Origin: Candidatus Magnetominusculus sp. LBB02
Lineage (GTDB): Bacteria; Nitrospirota; Thermodesulfovibrionia; Thermodesulfovibrionales; Magnetobacteriaceae
NCBI GenBank assembly: GCA_022321325.1
Contig: JAKOEO010000020.1
Location: 1 to 49,418 of the forward strand
DNA length: 49,418 bases
Direction: 5' to 3'
Both the position numbers and the translations under genes were made by a program. Shown here piece after piece: positions 32,778-40,418 of the stretch. Within the stretch, counting starts at the first letter, position 1. Every line of letters begins with the position of its first letter. The notes under the pieces were generated by a model. It was not told where the DNA came from and made no database searches. It was given only the letters and a program-made list of their open reading frames with translations.

Positions 32778-33293
32778 ATGCCTGATGAGTTTATTGAAGT
32801 AAATCCGGAAGACATTCCCGATAACCCGTTTAAGGTCATTGGCAGCCAGTGGATGCTTGTTACCGCCGGTAACGCGCAGTCGTTTAATACGATGACTGCA
32901 AGCTGGGGCGGCTTTGGCGTTATGTGGGCCAAGAAGATCTGTACATGCGTTGTCCGCCCCACGCGCCATACCTATGGATTTATGGAAAAGTCCGATACGT
33001 TCAGCCTGTCTTTTTTCACGCCTGAGTATAAGAAGACCCTTCTTTTCTGCGGTACTCACTCAGGAAGAGACACAGATAAAATGGCGGAGACCGGCCTTAC
33101 GCCTGTCGAAGACGTCGGCACGGTATATTATAACGAGGCTCGCCTTGTCTTTGTCTGTAAGAAGATCTATCACCACGACATAGACCCTGCCAGATTTCTT
33201 GACACTGAGATTGAATCAAATTACCCGCTGAAGGATTATCACAGGATGTACTTAGGGGAAGTTATTAAATGCCTTATAAAACAGGGGGATTAG
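32778..33293 (+). CDS. flavin reductase-like FMN-binding split-barrel protein
   Basis: A 171-aa protein of the flavin reductase/flavoredoxin type: WMLVTAGNAQSFNTMTASWG near the N-terminus and the HTYGFMEKSDTFSLSFF segment are typical of the FMN-binding split barrel. It probably binds FMN and transfers electrons from NAD(P)H or ferredoxin to an unknown acceptor. The ATG has TAGGAGG upstream. The next gene's start (33296) is 3 bases past its stop, so it is translationally coupled to the acetate kinase/PduL fusion. Confidence 0.85.
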   Translation: MPDEFIEVNPEDIPDNPFKVIGSQWMLVTAGNAQSFNTMTASWGGFGVMWAKKICTCVVRPTRHTYGFMEKSDTFSLSFFTPEYKKTLLFCGTHSGRDTDKMAETGLTPVEDVGTVYYNEARLVFVCKKIYHHDIDPARFLDTEIESNYPLKDYHRMYLGEVIKCLIKQGD

Positions 33294-33295
33294 AT

Positions 33296-35632
33296 ATGGA
33301 TTTAAAGACTTTACTTGCGGCAACTCATTATTTTTCTGACTTTAGAGACAGTGAACTTACTAAGCTTACAGAGGCAGCGGTGGTCGAAGACTACAGACCG
33401 GGGCAGAGAATAATCTCGCGCGGGCAGCCGGGCAGATTTCTCTATATGCTCATTAAAGGCATGGGCGAGGTGATTTTTACGGACGCCGCAGGAGGTAAAT
33501 TATTCAGCGCCTCGCTGAAATCGGGCGACATCTTCGGCGAGATGTCCATTATGACAGGCGAGCCTACGGTTGCCGATGTCTTTGCAGTTGAGGCGTCACA
33601 GTGCGTTGCTATCCCTCGCGACGTGTTTTCTCTGGCTGTTTTGAAAAACTCCGCCGCTATTGTCAAAATAGCCTCCCTAATTAATAAGAGAATGACTCAA
33701 AAAGAACAAAACGAGGCCCTTATTGCCCAATATAAGGCATCAAGAAGGGAAAACCCCGACCCTTATGACTTAAACTTTACATCGGCGCTTAAACCCATGA
33801 AGATTCTGGTCATAAACTGCGGCAGCTCATCGTTGAAATACTCGCTCTTTGACACCTCTAACCCAACTCCGCTGATGGAGGGTCTGATTGAGAAAATCGG
33901 CACAAGCGGTTCATATCACAAGGTGAAATCACTGAAATCAGAGGTCAAAAAAGAGACGCCGGTCCCTGATTTTCAGAAAGCGTTTGAAGGGATGGCGGGC
34001 GCACTTACTGAGCCTGCACTCGGTGCCGTTACGACGTTTGACGAAATAGACGCAGTAGGGCACAGGGTTGTCCACGGCGGCGATAAGTTTAAAAACTCCG
34101 CTGTGATAACAGATGAGGTAATTGAGGGCATAAGGCAGTGCATCCCGCTTGCCCCGCTTCACAATCCCTACAACCTTGCCGGAATTGAGGCGATGCGAAA
34201 AATCCTGCCGAACAGGGGCGCTGTGGCTGTATTTGATACGGCGTTTCACCAGAATATGCCGGAAAGTGCATATCTATACGCCATATCCCGCGACCTCGGC
34301 GAAAAATATAACATTAAAGAAAACATACGCCGCTACGGGTTTCACGGCACTAATCACAACTACGTCTCACTGACTGCGGCCGCATATCTCAAGCGCAGCG
34401 TCAGAGAGTTGAGGCTTATATCATGCCATCTTGGCAATGGCGCCTCAATTTGCGCAATAGACCACGGCACCAGCGTTGACACAAGCATGGGCATGACCCC
34501 TCTGGAGGGCCTGGCGATGGGCACGCGCAGCGGCGACATTGACCCCGGGGCGCTGATCTATCTGTTAAACGCCGGCCTTGGCGTCAAAGAGCTGGATAAT
34601 CTGCTGAACAAGGAAAGCGGCCTCAAGGGTCTAACCGGACTTAGCAACGATATGAGAGAGATACTTGCAGCGGCAGGGGCGGGCGACTCAAGGGCAAAGA
34701 CCGCGGTGTCTCTGTTTTGCTATAGGCTAAAGAAATATATTGCCGCCTACGCTGCCATTCTGGGCGGCATCGACGCGTTGATTTTTACGGCCGGTATCGG
34801 CGAAAACTCATCCGAAATAAGAGGACGCGTATGCCACGGACTTGAAAGTATAGGGCTTGTAATCTCTAAAGAGATAAATGAAAAGGCGAGGGTTCAAAGA
34901 GGGCATATAGAGGAAATATCAGCCGCCAACTCGCCGGTCAAAATTCTGGTAGTAGCCGCAGACGAAGAACGAATGATTGCCAGAGAGACCCTCCATGCCC
35001 TTAACATAGCTAAGGTCAGAGAGACTACGGCATCAGGCGAGAAAAAGCCGATTCCCGTTTACGTTACAGGCCATCATGTCCATTTATGCCAAAGGGATTT
35101 CACCCTGCTGTTTGGCGAGGGAAAGACGCTTACAAAAAAACATCAGCTAAGGCAGCCGCAATCATTCATCGCCGAGCAGATGCTGACCTTGTCAGGCCCG
35201 CTTGGTAAAATAGAGGATGTCAAAATAGTTGCCCCGTTTAAAAGAGAATCGCAGGTAGAGATAGGCCGCACAGAGGAGTTCAAACTTGGCATTGACGCCC
35301 CCGTAAGGCTCTCAGGCGACCTTGAAGGCGCTGCCTCGATAACACTTGAAGGCCCTATGGGCAGTGTGAAACTCGAAAACGGCGCTATATGCGCACAGCG
35401 TCATATCCACATGAACCCGGAGGACGCCCTTGCCTATGGCGTGAGAGACCACGATGTAGTTCGAATATCAGTTGCCGGTCCCAAAGATGTTGTATTTGGC
35501 GATGTCTTCGTAAAGATAAGTCCAAACTATGCGCTTGAGCTGCATCTTGACGCCGATGAGGCAAATATTGCGGGTGTAACAGAGGAATCAACCGCGGCCA
35601 TACTTTCAATCCAGTCAAGGGCATTTATATAG
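33296..35632 (+). CDS. triple fusion: cNMP-binding-like domain, acetate kinase, PduL phosphotransacylase
   Basis: One 778-aa frame contains three domains. Residues 1-135 are a cyclic-nucleotide-binding-type beta-barrel (SGDIFGEMSIMTGEP). Residues 168-570 are a full acetate kinase: Asn174, GHRVVHGG with Arg257, Asp314, CHLGNGAS with His378, GTRSGDIDP with Arg411, and GIGENSSEIRG. Residues 585-778 are a PduL-type phosphate acyltransferase with zinc ligands HHVH (594/596), Glu655, HIHM (703/705) and His750. PduL would convert acetyl-CoA to acetyl phosphate and AckA would use it to make ATP. The cNMP site lacks the usual Arg-Ser/Thr pair (Thr91-Val92 instead), so its ligand is uncertain. The ATG at 33296 with AGGGGG upstream is chosen over 33269, which overlaps the previous gene. 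Confidence 0.93.
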   Translation: MDLKTLLAATHYFSDFRDSELTKLTEAAVVEDYRPGQRIISRGQPGRFLYMLIKGMGEVIFTDAAGGKLFSASLKSGDIFGEMSIMTGEPTVADVFAVEASQCVAIPRDVFSLAVLKNSAAIVKIASLINKRMTQKEQNEALIAQYKASRRENPDPYDLNFTSALKPMKILVINCGSSSLKYSLFDTSNPTPLMEGLIEKIGTSGSYHKVKSLKSEVKKETPVPDFQKAFEGMAGALTEPALGAVTTFDEIDAVGHRVVHGGDKFKNSAVITDEVIEGIRQCIPLAPLHNPYNLAGIEAMRKILPNRGAVAVFDTAFHQNMPESAYLYAISRDLGEKYNIKENIRRYGFHGTNHNYVSLTAAAYLKRSVRELRLISCHLGNGASICAIDHGTSVDTSMGMTPLEGLAMGTRSGDIDPGALIYLLNAGLGVKELDNLLNKESGLKGLTGLSNDMREILAAAGAGDSRAKTAVSLFCYRLKKYIAAYAAILGGIDALIFTAGIGENSSEIRGRVCHGLESIGLVISKEINEKARVQRGHIEEISAANSPVKILVVAADEERMIARETLHALNIAKVRETTASGEKKPIPVYVTGHHVHLCQRDFTLLFGEGKTLTKKHQLRQPQSFIAEQMLTLSGPLGKIEDVKIVAPFKRESQVEIGRTEEFKLGIDAPVRLSGDLEGAASITLEGPMGSVKLENGAICAQRHIHMNPEDALAYGVRDHDVVRISVAGPKDVVFGDVFVKISPNYALELHLDADEANIAGVTEESTAAILSIQSRAFI

Positions 35633-35660
35633 GGGTACATGGTAGGCACAGGCCGCGTTT

Positions 35661-37052
35661 GTGATTCTTGAGATACCCTATATTGACATCCTTGCTGCTT
35701 GTCTTAGCGATGGCCGCCAGACATACGCTGTGGGCGGTGCGGTCAGGGATTTAATCTTAGGCCGGCGGGTGCGCGACTATGACCTTGCCATTAGCGAAAG
35801 TCCATTTCCAGCGGCGCAGTGCTTTGCCCGCGCCATCAGCGGGTCATATGTTGCGCTTCACGAAATATTCCCAACCGCGCGGGTTGTAAAGGGAGACTTA
35901 ATATTTGATTTCACATCGTTAAGAGGCGGCACTATCGCAAGCGATCTGCTAAGCCGCGATTTTACGGCCAATGCCCTTGCCGTTTCAACTGCCAGTCCCT
36001 CATCGGTAATTGACCTAACCGGCGGCGTGGACGATATTAGAAACAAAATAATCAGGATGGTCTCAAAGGACAATCTGGCTGATGACCCCGTGAGGCTCTT
36101 AAGGGCATTCAGGGCTGCGGCAGAGCTGGGGTTTACCATAGAGGGCGCGACGCTTGAGGCCATTGCCGAACTCAGGCCGCTCATATCAGGGTCTGCCGCC
36201 GAACGTATTTGGGCAGAGCTTAAGATGCTCTTACAGTGCGGCAACTCAACAGAAATAGTAAGAGCGGCATTTGAGACCGGCCTGCTTTTCGAACTGCTGC
36301 CGGAGCTTGAGCCGCTTTTGGGGCTTAGCCAAAACCAGTATCATCACCTCGACGCCTTTGAGCACACAATGGCCGCGTACAAGGCCGCAGAGGCAATAAT
36401 ATCTAATCCTGCCGTACGCATCTGCGATAGTCTCAGCGTCTGGCTGGATAATAATCCTCACAAACGCGCTATGATAAAACTTTCGATACTGCTTCACGAT
36501 GTGGGCAAATTTAGTACACAGGGCCAGTCCGAAGACGGCAGAGTTACATTTCACGGCCATGAACGCCAGGGCGAGACGATGGTCTCAGCAATTTTAGACA
36601 GATTTAGGGCCTCGGCGAAAGAGGCTCGGCTTGTTACTATGCTTGTAAGAAATCACATGAGGATTTTGGCATTCAAACAGGCGGGGGGCAGTGTTTTAGC
36701 CATGATGAGACGACCGCTTATCAGGCTTTTGAACGCCGTCGGCGGCGATATCTATGCCCTTGCCGTCCTGTGGGCAGCCGATGCCGCAGCAAAACCCCAG
36801 GGCAATGCTAAGACTATCGCTATATGCAGGGAAATACTGGATTTCTATGAGTGTCAGTTCCTGCCGCGCAAGACTGCCCCAAGATTCATTACCGGCAGAG
36901 ACCTGATTCAGACCTATGGCCTGTCTCCTTCGCCATTATTTAGTGAAATACTTAATGCAATTGAGCTGAAAACCCTTGAGGGGCAGATAGACTCAAAGGA
37001 CAAGGCTGCCGTGGTGGTAGAGCAGTTTTTGCACCGGGGGCATGATGGTTGA
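35661..37052 (+). CDS. tRNA CCA-adding enzyme/poly(A) polymerase family with HD domain
   Basis: A 463-aa nucleotidyltransferase completing tRNA 3' ends. The head domain has GGAVRDLILGRRVRDYDLAI with catalytic Asp39 and Asp41, then SRDFTANALAV and DDPVRLLRAFRAAAELGF. The C-terminal half has an HD hydrolase site (KLSILLHDVGKFSTQ, then HGHERQGETMV), found in bacterial CCA enzymes that also remove 2',3'-cyclic phosphates. The GTG start at 35661 gives the normal N-terminus. Its 3' end overlaps the DUF401 permease gene by 11 bases. A poly(A) polymerase role is less likely but cannot be excluded. Confidence 0.9.
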   Translation: MILEIPYIDILAACLSDGRQTYAVGGAVRDLILGRRVRDYDLAISESPFPAAQCFARAISGSYVALHEIFPTARVVKGDLIFDFTSLRGGTIASDLLSRDFTANALAVSTASPSSVIDLTGGVDDIRNKIIRMVSKDNLADDPVRLLRAFRAAAELGFTIEGATLEAIAELRPLISGSAAERIWAELKMLLQCGNSTEIVRAAFETGLLFELLPELEPLLGLSQNQYHHLDAFEHTMAAYKAAEAIISNPAVRICDSLSVWLDNNPHKRAMIKLSILLHDVGKFSTQGQSEDGRVTFHGHERQGETMVSAILDRFRASAKEARLVTMLVRNHMRILAFKQAGGSVLAMMRRPLIRLLNAVGGDIYALAVLWAADAAAKPQGNAKTIAICREILDFYECQFLPRKTAPRFITGRDLIQTYGLSPSPLFSEILNAIELKTLEGQIDSKDKAAVVVEQFLHRGHDG

Positions 37053-38241
37053 CCTAATTGGGGTTGCCGCCGTGTTTACGGTGATGATTGCGCTTTTGCG
37101 CCTCAAATGGCATGTAGGCTATGTGCTGATAGCGGCCTCTGCAATGCTTTTTGCCATATACAGAATGGGGCCCTCTGCAATTGCCGCAACGCTTTACTCT
37201 GCCGTAGTGTCAGAGGAGCTGCTTGACCTTACGGTTGCCCTGACGTTTATCAGAATGCTTGAGATGATTCTAAGAGAGAGAAACGTCCTGAACACGATGA
37301 CCGAGGCTGTAAAAGGCGTGTTAAGGAATAAGAAGTGCGTGCTTGTCTCGATGCCCTTGTTAATCGGGATGCTGCCGTCAATAGGAGGGGCATATTTTTC
37401 ATGCCCTATGGTGGATAACAGCGCAAAGGGGCTTAATCTTACGCAGGAGGACAAGGCATTTACCAACTACTGGTACAGGCACCCGTGGGAGGCTATGCTT
37501 CCGCTCTACCCCGGCCTGATACTTGCTACTCTGATTACCCATATCGGGATGAGGCAAATGGTTCTGTTAAATCTCAGCTATTCGGCGGCGATGCTGCCTA
37601 TTGGCCTTCTCTTTTGCATGAAGGGAATACGGGGTGCGTTCCCGTACGTTGAGGGCAGGCGATACAGTGCCCTCTTGAGCTTTACGCCCTTTGTGATACT
37701 GCTTGTGCTTGTCATTGTGTTTGGCGTAAGGCTTCACTATGCCCTTGTTGCGATGGTCTTCATGCTCATGGTTTATTTTCGATATAGCTTAAAGGAAGTC
37801 GGCAAGGTGCTGGTCTATGGGTTTAACAAGGAGGTGATTTTGCTGATTGCGGGGGTGATATTGTTTATGTCCACGCTTAGCCACTGTGGGGCAGTTGTGA
37901 ATATCAACAGTTATTTTATCTCAAGGCACATACCGCTCATGCCGATATTGGTGATTCTTCCGTTTGTGACGGGACTTCTTACTGGGTTTACGGTAGCGTT
38001 TGTGGGAAGCGCCTTCCCGCTGTTTATGAGCCTTCCGGGGCTGGATGCTCATTCGTTTTCACTTGCCTTTGCGGCGGGTTATGCCGGTGTGCTATTGTCG
38101 CCGGTGCATGTTTGTCTGATTCTGACAAGAGACTATTTCAAGGCCGACATGTGGGGGCTGTATAAGAAAATAATTCCGGCAGTCCTGCTTTATTTTATTG
38201 CACCAGTGCTGGAATATGTTATCTTCAGGCGCTTCTATTGA
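37042..38241 (+). CDS. DUF401 family membrane permease
   Basis: A 399-aa inner-membrane protein with about ten hydrophobic segments and the DUF401 features SMPLLIGMLPSIGGAYFSCP and YWYRHPWEAMLPLYPGLIL in the first half, with GFTVAFVGSAFPLFMSLPG in the second. DUF401 is distantly related to GntP/CitM-type ion-coupled permeases; no substrate is established. Two ATGs (37042 and 37045) follow a GGGGG. A strong intrinsic terminator lies five bases past its stop, so it closes the flavin reductase-acetate kinase-CCA operon. Confidence 0.88.
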   Translation: MMVDLIGVAAVFTVMIALLRLKWHVGYVLIAASAMLFAIYRMGPSAIAATLYSAVVSEELLDLTVALTFIRMLEMILRERNVLNTMTEAVKGVLRNKKCVLVSMPLLIGMLPSIGGAYFSCPMVDNSAKGLNLTQEDKAFTNYWYRHPWEAMLPLYPGLILATLITHIGMRQMVLLNLSYSAAMLPIGLLFCMKGIRGAFPYVEGRRYSALLSFTPFVILLVLVIVFGVRLHYALVAMVFMLMVYFRYSLKEVGKVLVYGFNKEVILLIAGVILFMSTLSHCGAVVNINSYFISRHIPLMPILVILPFVTGLLTGFTVAFVGSAFPLFMSLPGLDAHSFSLAFAAGYAGVLLSPVHVCLILTRDYFKADMWGLYKKIIPAVLLYFIAPVLEYVIFRRFY

Positions 38242-38245
38242 GTTA

Positions 38246-38289
38246 TGCCGACAAGCTGTGGTAGCATTGTATTGTCGGCAGGACTTTTT
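38246..38289 (+). terminator. intrinsic terminator after the DUF401 gene
   Basis: Perfect nine-base arms TGCCGACAA (38246-38254) and TTGTCGGCA (38272-38280), 17-base loop, followed by GGAC and five T residues on the plus strand. Confidence 0.8.
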
Positions 38290-38389
38290 ATGAATGTAAA
38301 AAAGCTGTCGTGTATGGCAATAACGGTAAGAAAGGCGAAGCCTCTTGAATTGAAGGCATAATGCAATTAAATTCCTGAAATGAAATAAA

Positions 38390-40036
38390 ATGAAAACTAT
38401 ACTAAACTGGGGCATATTCATTCTAATAATTATCACCTGTGGGTGCAACGGGCACACGGGCGGCCATGCAGAGGCTGAACCTGTGGCCGGGGGCGATAAT
38501 ACGCCCTCATACGGAGGTACGTTGGTCGAGGGTACAACGGCAGAGCCAAGCGTCCTGCTTCCCGTACTTGCCGGTGACAGCGCCTCGCACTCGGTTGCAG
38601 GAAATATCTATAACGGCCTCGTTAAGTATGCCCCCGACCTCAGCACAGTTGGCGACCTTGCAGAAAGCTGGGATGTTTCCCCTGACGGCCTTACCATCAC
38701 ATTTCACCTAAGACATGGCGTGCGCTGGACAGACGGCGTAGAGTTCACCTCTGAGGATGTCCTCTTTGGCTATAAGACAATCATTGACGACAAGACCCCC
38801 ACGCCCTATAAAGAGGATTTCCTGCAGGTCAAGGCCGCTGACACCCCGGACAACCATACATTCAGAGTTACGTATGGAAAACCCTTCGCACCGGCCTTAA
38901 ACAGTTGGGGAAACCTTGTCGTCCTGCCTAGTCACCTGCTTAAAGGCGTAGAGATAACCAAGTCTCCGCTGGTCAGAAAACCTATTGGCATGGGGCCCTT
39001 TAAACTCAATTCATGGGTTAGCGGGCAGGAACTCACTCTTTCGTCTAATCCAGATTATTTTGAGGGCCGTCCCTATTTAGATAAATACGTTTATAGGGTT
39101 ATCCCCGACCAGTCTACCATGTTTATGGCGCTTCAGGCCGGTGAGGTTGATCTGATGGGCGTTACCCCAATTCAATACAAAAGACAGACTAACTCTGAGT
39201 ATTTCACGGCCAATTTCAACAAATACCGTTACCCTGTGTTCTCCTATACATACATGGGGTTTAACCTGAAGAAGCCTCTGTTTGCAGATAAACGTGTGAG
39301 ACAGGCGATAGCCCACGCCATTGACAAAGACGAGATAATTGATATCGTCCTCTACGGACTTGGTTCACCATCAACCGGCCCGTATGTCCCAAACACATGG
39401 CCGTATAATCCAAACGTGAAAAAATACGAGTTTAATATCGAAAAGTCAAAGGCGCTGCTTGCCGAGGCTGGCTACACGACAAGGCCGGACGGCATTTTAA
39501 CGAAGAACGGCACGCCATTTGAGTTTACCATACTCACTAACATGGGCAATCCCCTGAGAATGAAGACAGCCGCCATTATTCAGTGGAAACTCAAGCAAGT
39601 GGGCATAAAGGTCAATATTCGCGCCCTTGAGTGGAGCACATTTCTGAACGAGTTTATTGACAAGAAGCGCTTTGACGCCGTCATTTTAGGATGGGGCATA
39701 GGCATGGACGGCGACCAGTATGACATCTGGCACTCCAGTAAGACAAAAGACAAGGAGTTTAACTTTGTAAGCTACGCTAACCCGGAAGTTGACGAACTCC
39801 TTGAGACAGGACGCCGCACGTTTGACATCGAAAGGCGAAAGGCCGCCTATTACAGGATTCAGGAAATACTCTCTGACGAACTGCCATACATTTTTCTCTA
39901 CGTCCCCGACGCCCTTGTCGTAGTAAATAAGCGGTTTATGGGCATTGCGCCAACCACAATAGGCATAGGATATAACCTGCCAAAGTGGTATGTGCCGCAA
40001 GGCCGCCAGAAGTCAACAACTGCGCCTGAGAGATAA
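38390..40036 (+). CDS. peptide/nickel-type ABC substrate-binding lipoprotein (SBP_bac_5)
   Basis: A 548-aa periplasmic binding protein of the DppA/OppA/NikA family. The N-terminus MKTILNWGIFILIIITCGC has a lipobox Cys at residue 19, so it is probably an Lgt substrate. Family motifs are YNGLVKYAPDLSTVGDLAESW, the following LTITFHLRHGVRWTDG and DKRVRQAIAHAIDKDEII. No DppBCDF-type permease or ATPase genes adjoin it, so it is an orphan binding protein that may work with a distant transporter or serve as a sensor. It has its own position after a terminator and before a repeat element. Confidence 0.92.
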   Translation: MKTILNWGIFILIIITCGCNGHTGGHAEAEPVAGGDNTPSYGGTLVEGTTAEPSVLLPVLAGDSASHSVAGNIYNGLVKYAPDLSTVGDLAESWDVSPDGLTITFHLRHGVRWTDGVEFTSEDVLFGYKTIIDDKTPTPYKEDFLQVKAADTPDNHTFRVTYGKPFAPALNSWGNLVVLPSHLLKGVEITKSPLVRKPIGMGPFKLNSWVSGQELTLSSNPDYFEGRPYLDKYVYRVIPDQSTMFMALQAGEVDLMGVTPIQYKRQTNSEYFTANFNKYRYPVFSYTYMGFNLKKPLFADKRVRQAIAHAIDKDEIIDIVLYGLGSPSTGPYVPNTWPYNPNVKKYEFNIEKSKALLAEAGYTTRPDGILTKNGTPFEFTILTNMGNPLRMKTAAIIQWKLKQVGIKVNIRALEWSTFLNEFIDKKRFDAVILGWGIGMDGDQYDIWHSSKTKDKEFNFVSYANPEVDELLETGRRTFDIERRKAAYYRIQEILSDELPYIFLYVPDALVVVNKRFMGIAPTTIGIGYNLPKWYVPQGRQKSTTAPER

Positions 40037-40104
40037 ACACTCTTCGCCCAGGGCAAACGCATTAGAAATTGCATCCCTTCTTATTGTCATTCCGGCCATA
40101 TTAT

Positions 40105-40207
40105 TGTCATTCCGGCTTGTCCGGAATCTGTCCTTAATGCCTCAGAATATGCATAATCATCATTATACTCCCACGTAAGGGAAGATTCCGGACAAGCCGG
40201 AATGACA
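40105..40207. repeat. 103-bp miniature inverted-repeat element
   Basis: The element is bounded by a 25-base sequence beginning TGTCATTCCGGCTTGTCC (40105-40129) and its perfect reverse complement (40183-40207), with 53 bases between. Each end is itself partly palindromic (CCGG...CCGG). A third identical copy of the 25-mer occurs at 45042-45066. It has no coding capacity and resembles REP/MITE-type elements that are dispersed in many genomes. Confidence 0.85.
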
Positions 40208-40290
40208 GAAAGGGACAAGCCGACAAGATTTCATAGGTATCTTCTGCTTTATTTTTCAAATGCGTTTGCCCTGACACTTCGCCAATAGTG

Positions 40291-40319
40291 TTTACTTTTT
40301 CCATTGATTGTGATATTAT
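40291..40319 (+). promoter_or_regulatory. possible sigma-70-type promoter, TTTACT-N17-TATTAT
   Basis: TTTACT (40291-40296) and TATTAT (40314-40319) with 17-base spacing precede the large sensor kinase gene. The leader to ATG 40419 would be about 93 bases. Confidence 0.4.
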
Positions 40320-40418
40320 TTATACATCAGGGTGTTTAGTGACAAAAGTACCGTTGGCTTTGATTTATCTTGGCGAAGTTATTATAACTGTGGTTTCTTT
40401 TGGCTGGGGGGTAGCGTG

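Larger units (their letters stand above)
40037..40418. other. intergenic region with inverted-repeat element and probable promoter
   Basis: This 382-base gap contains the inverted-repeat element at 40105-40207, an extra partial copy of its end (TGTCATTCCGG) about 22 bases to the left, and a possible promoter at 40291-40319. The long open frame beginning at 40332 probably does not start until 40419. No other gene was seen. Confidence 0.6.
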
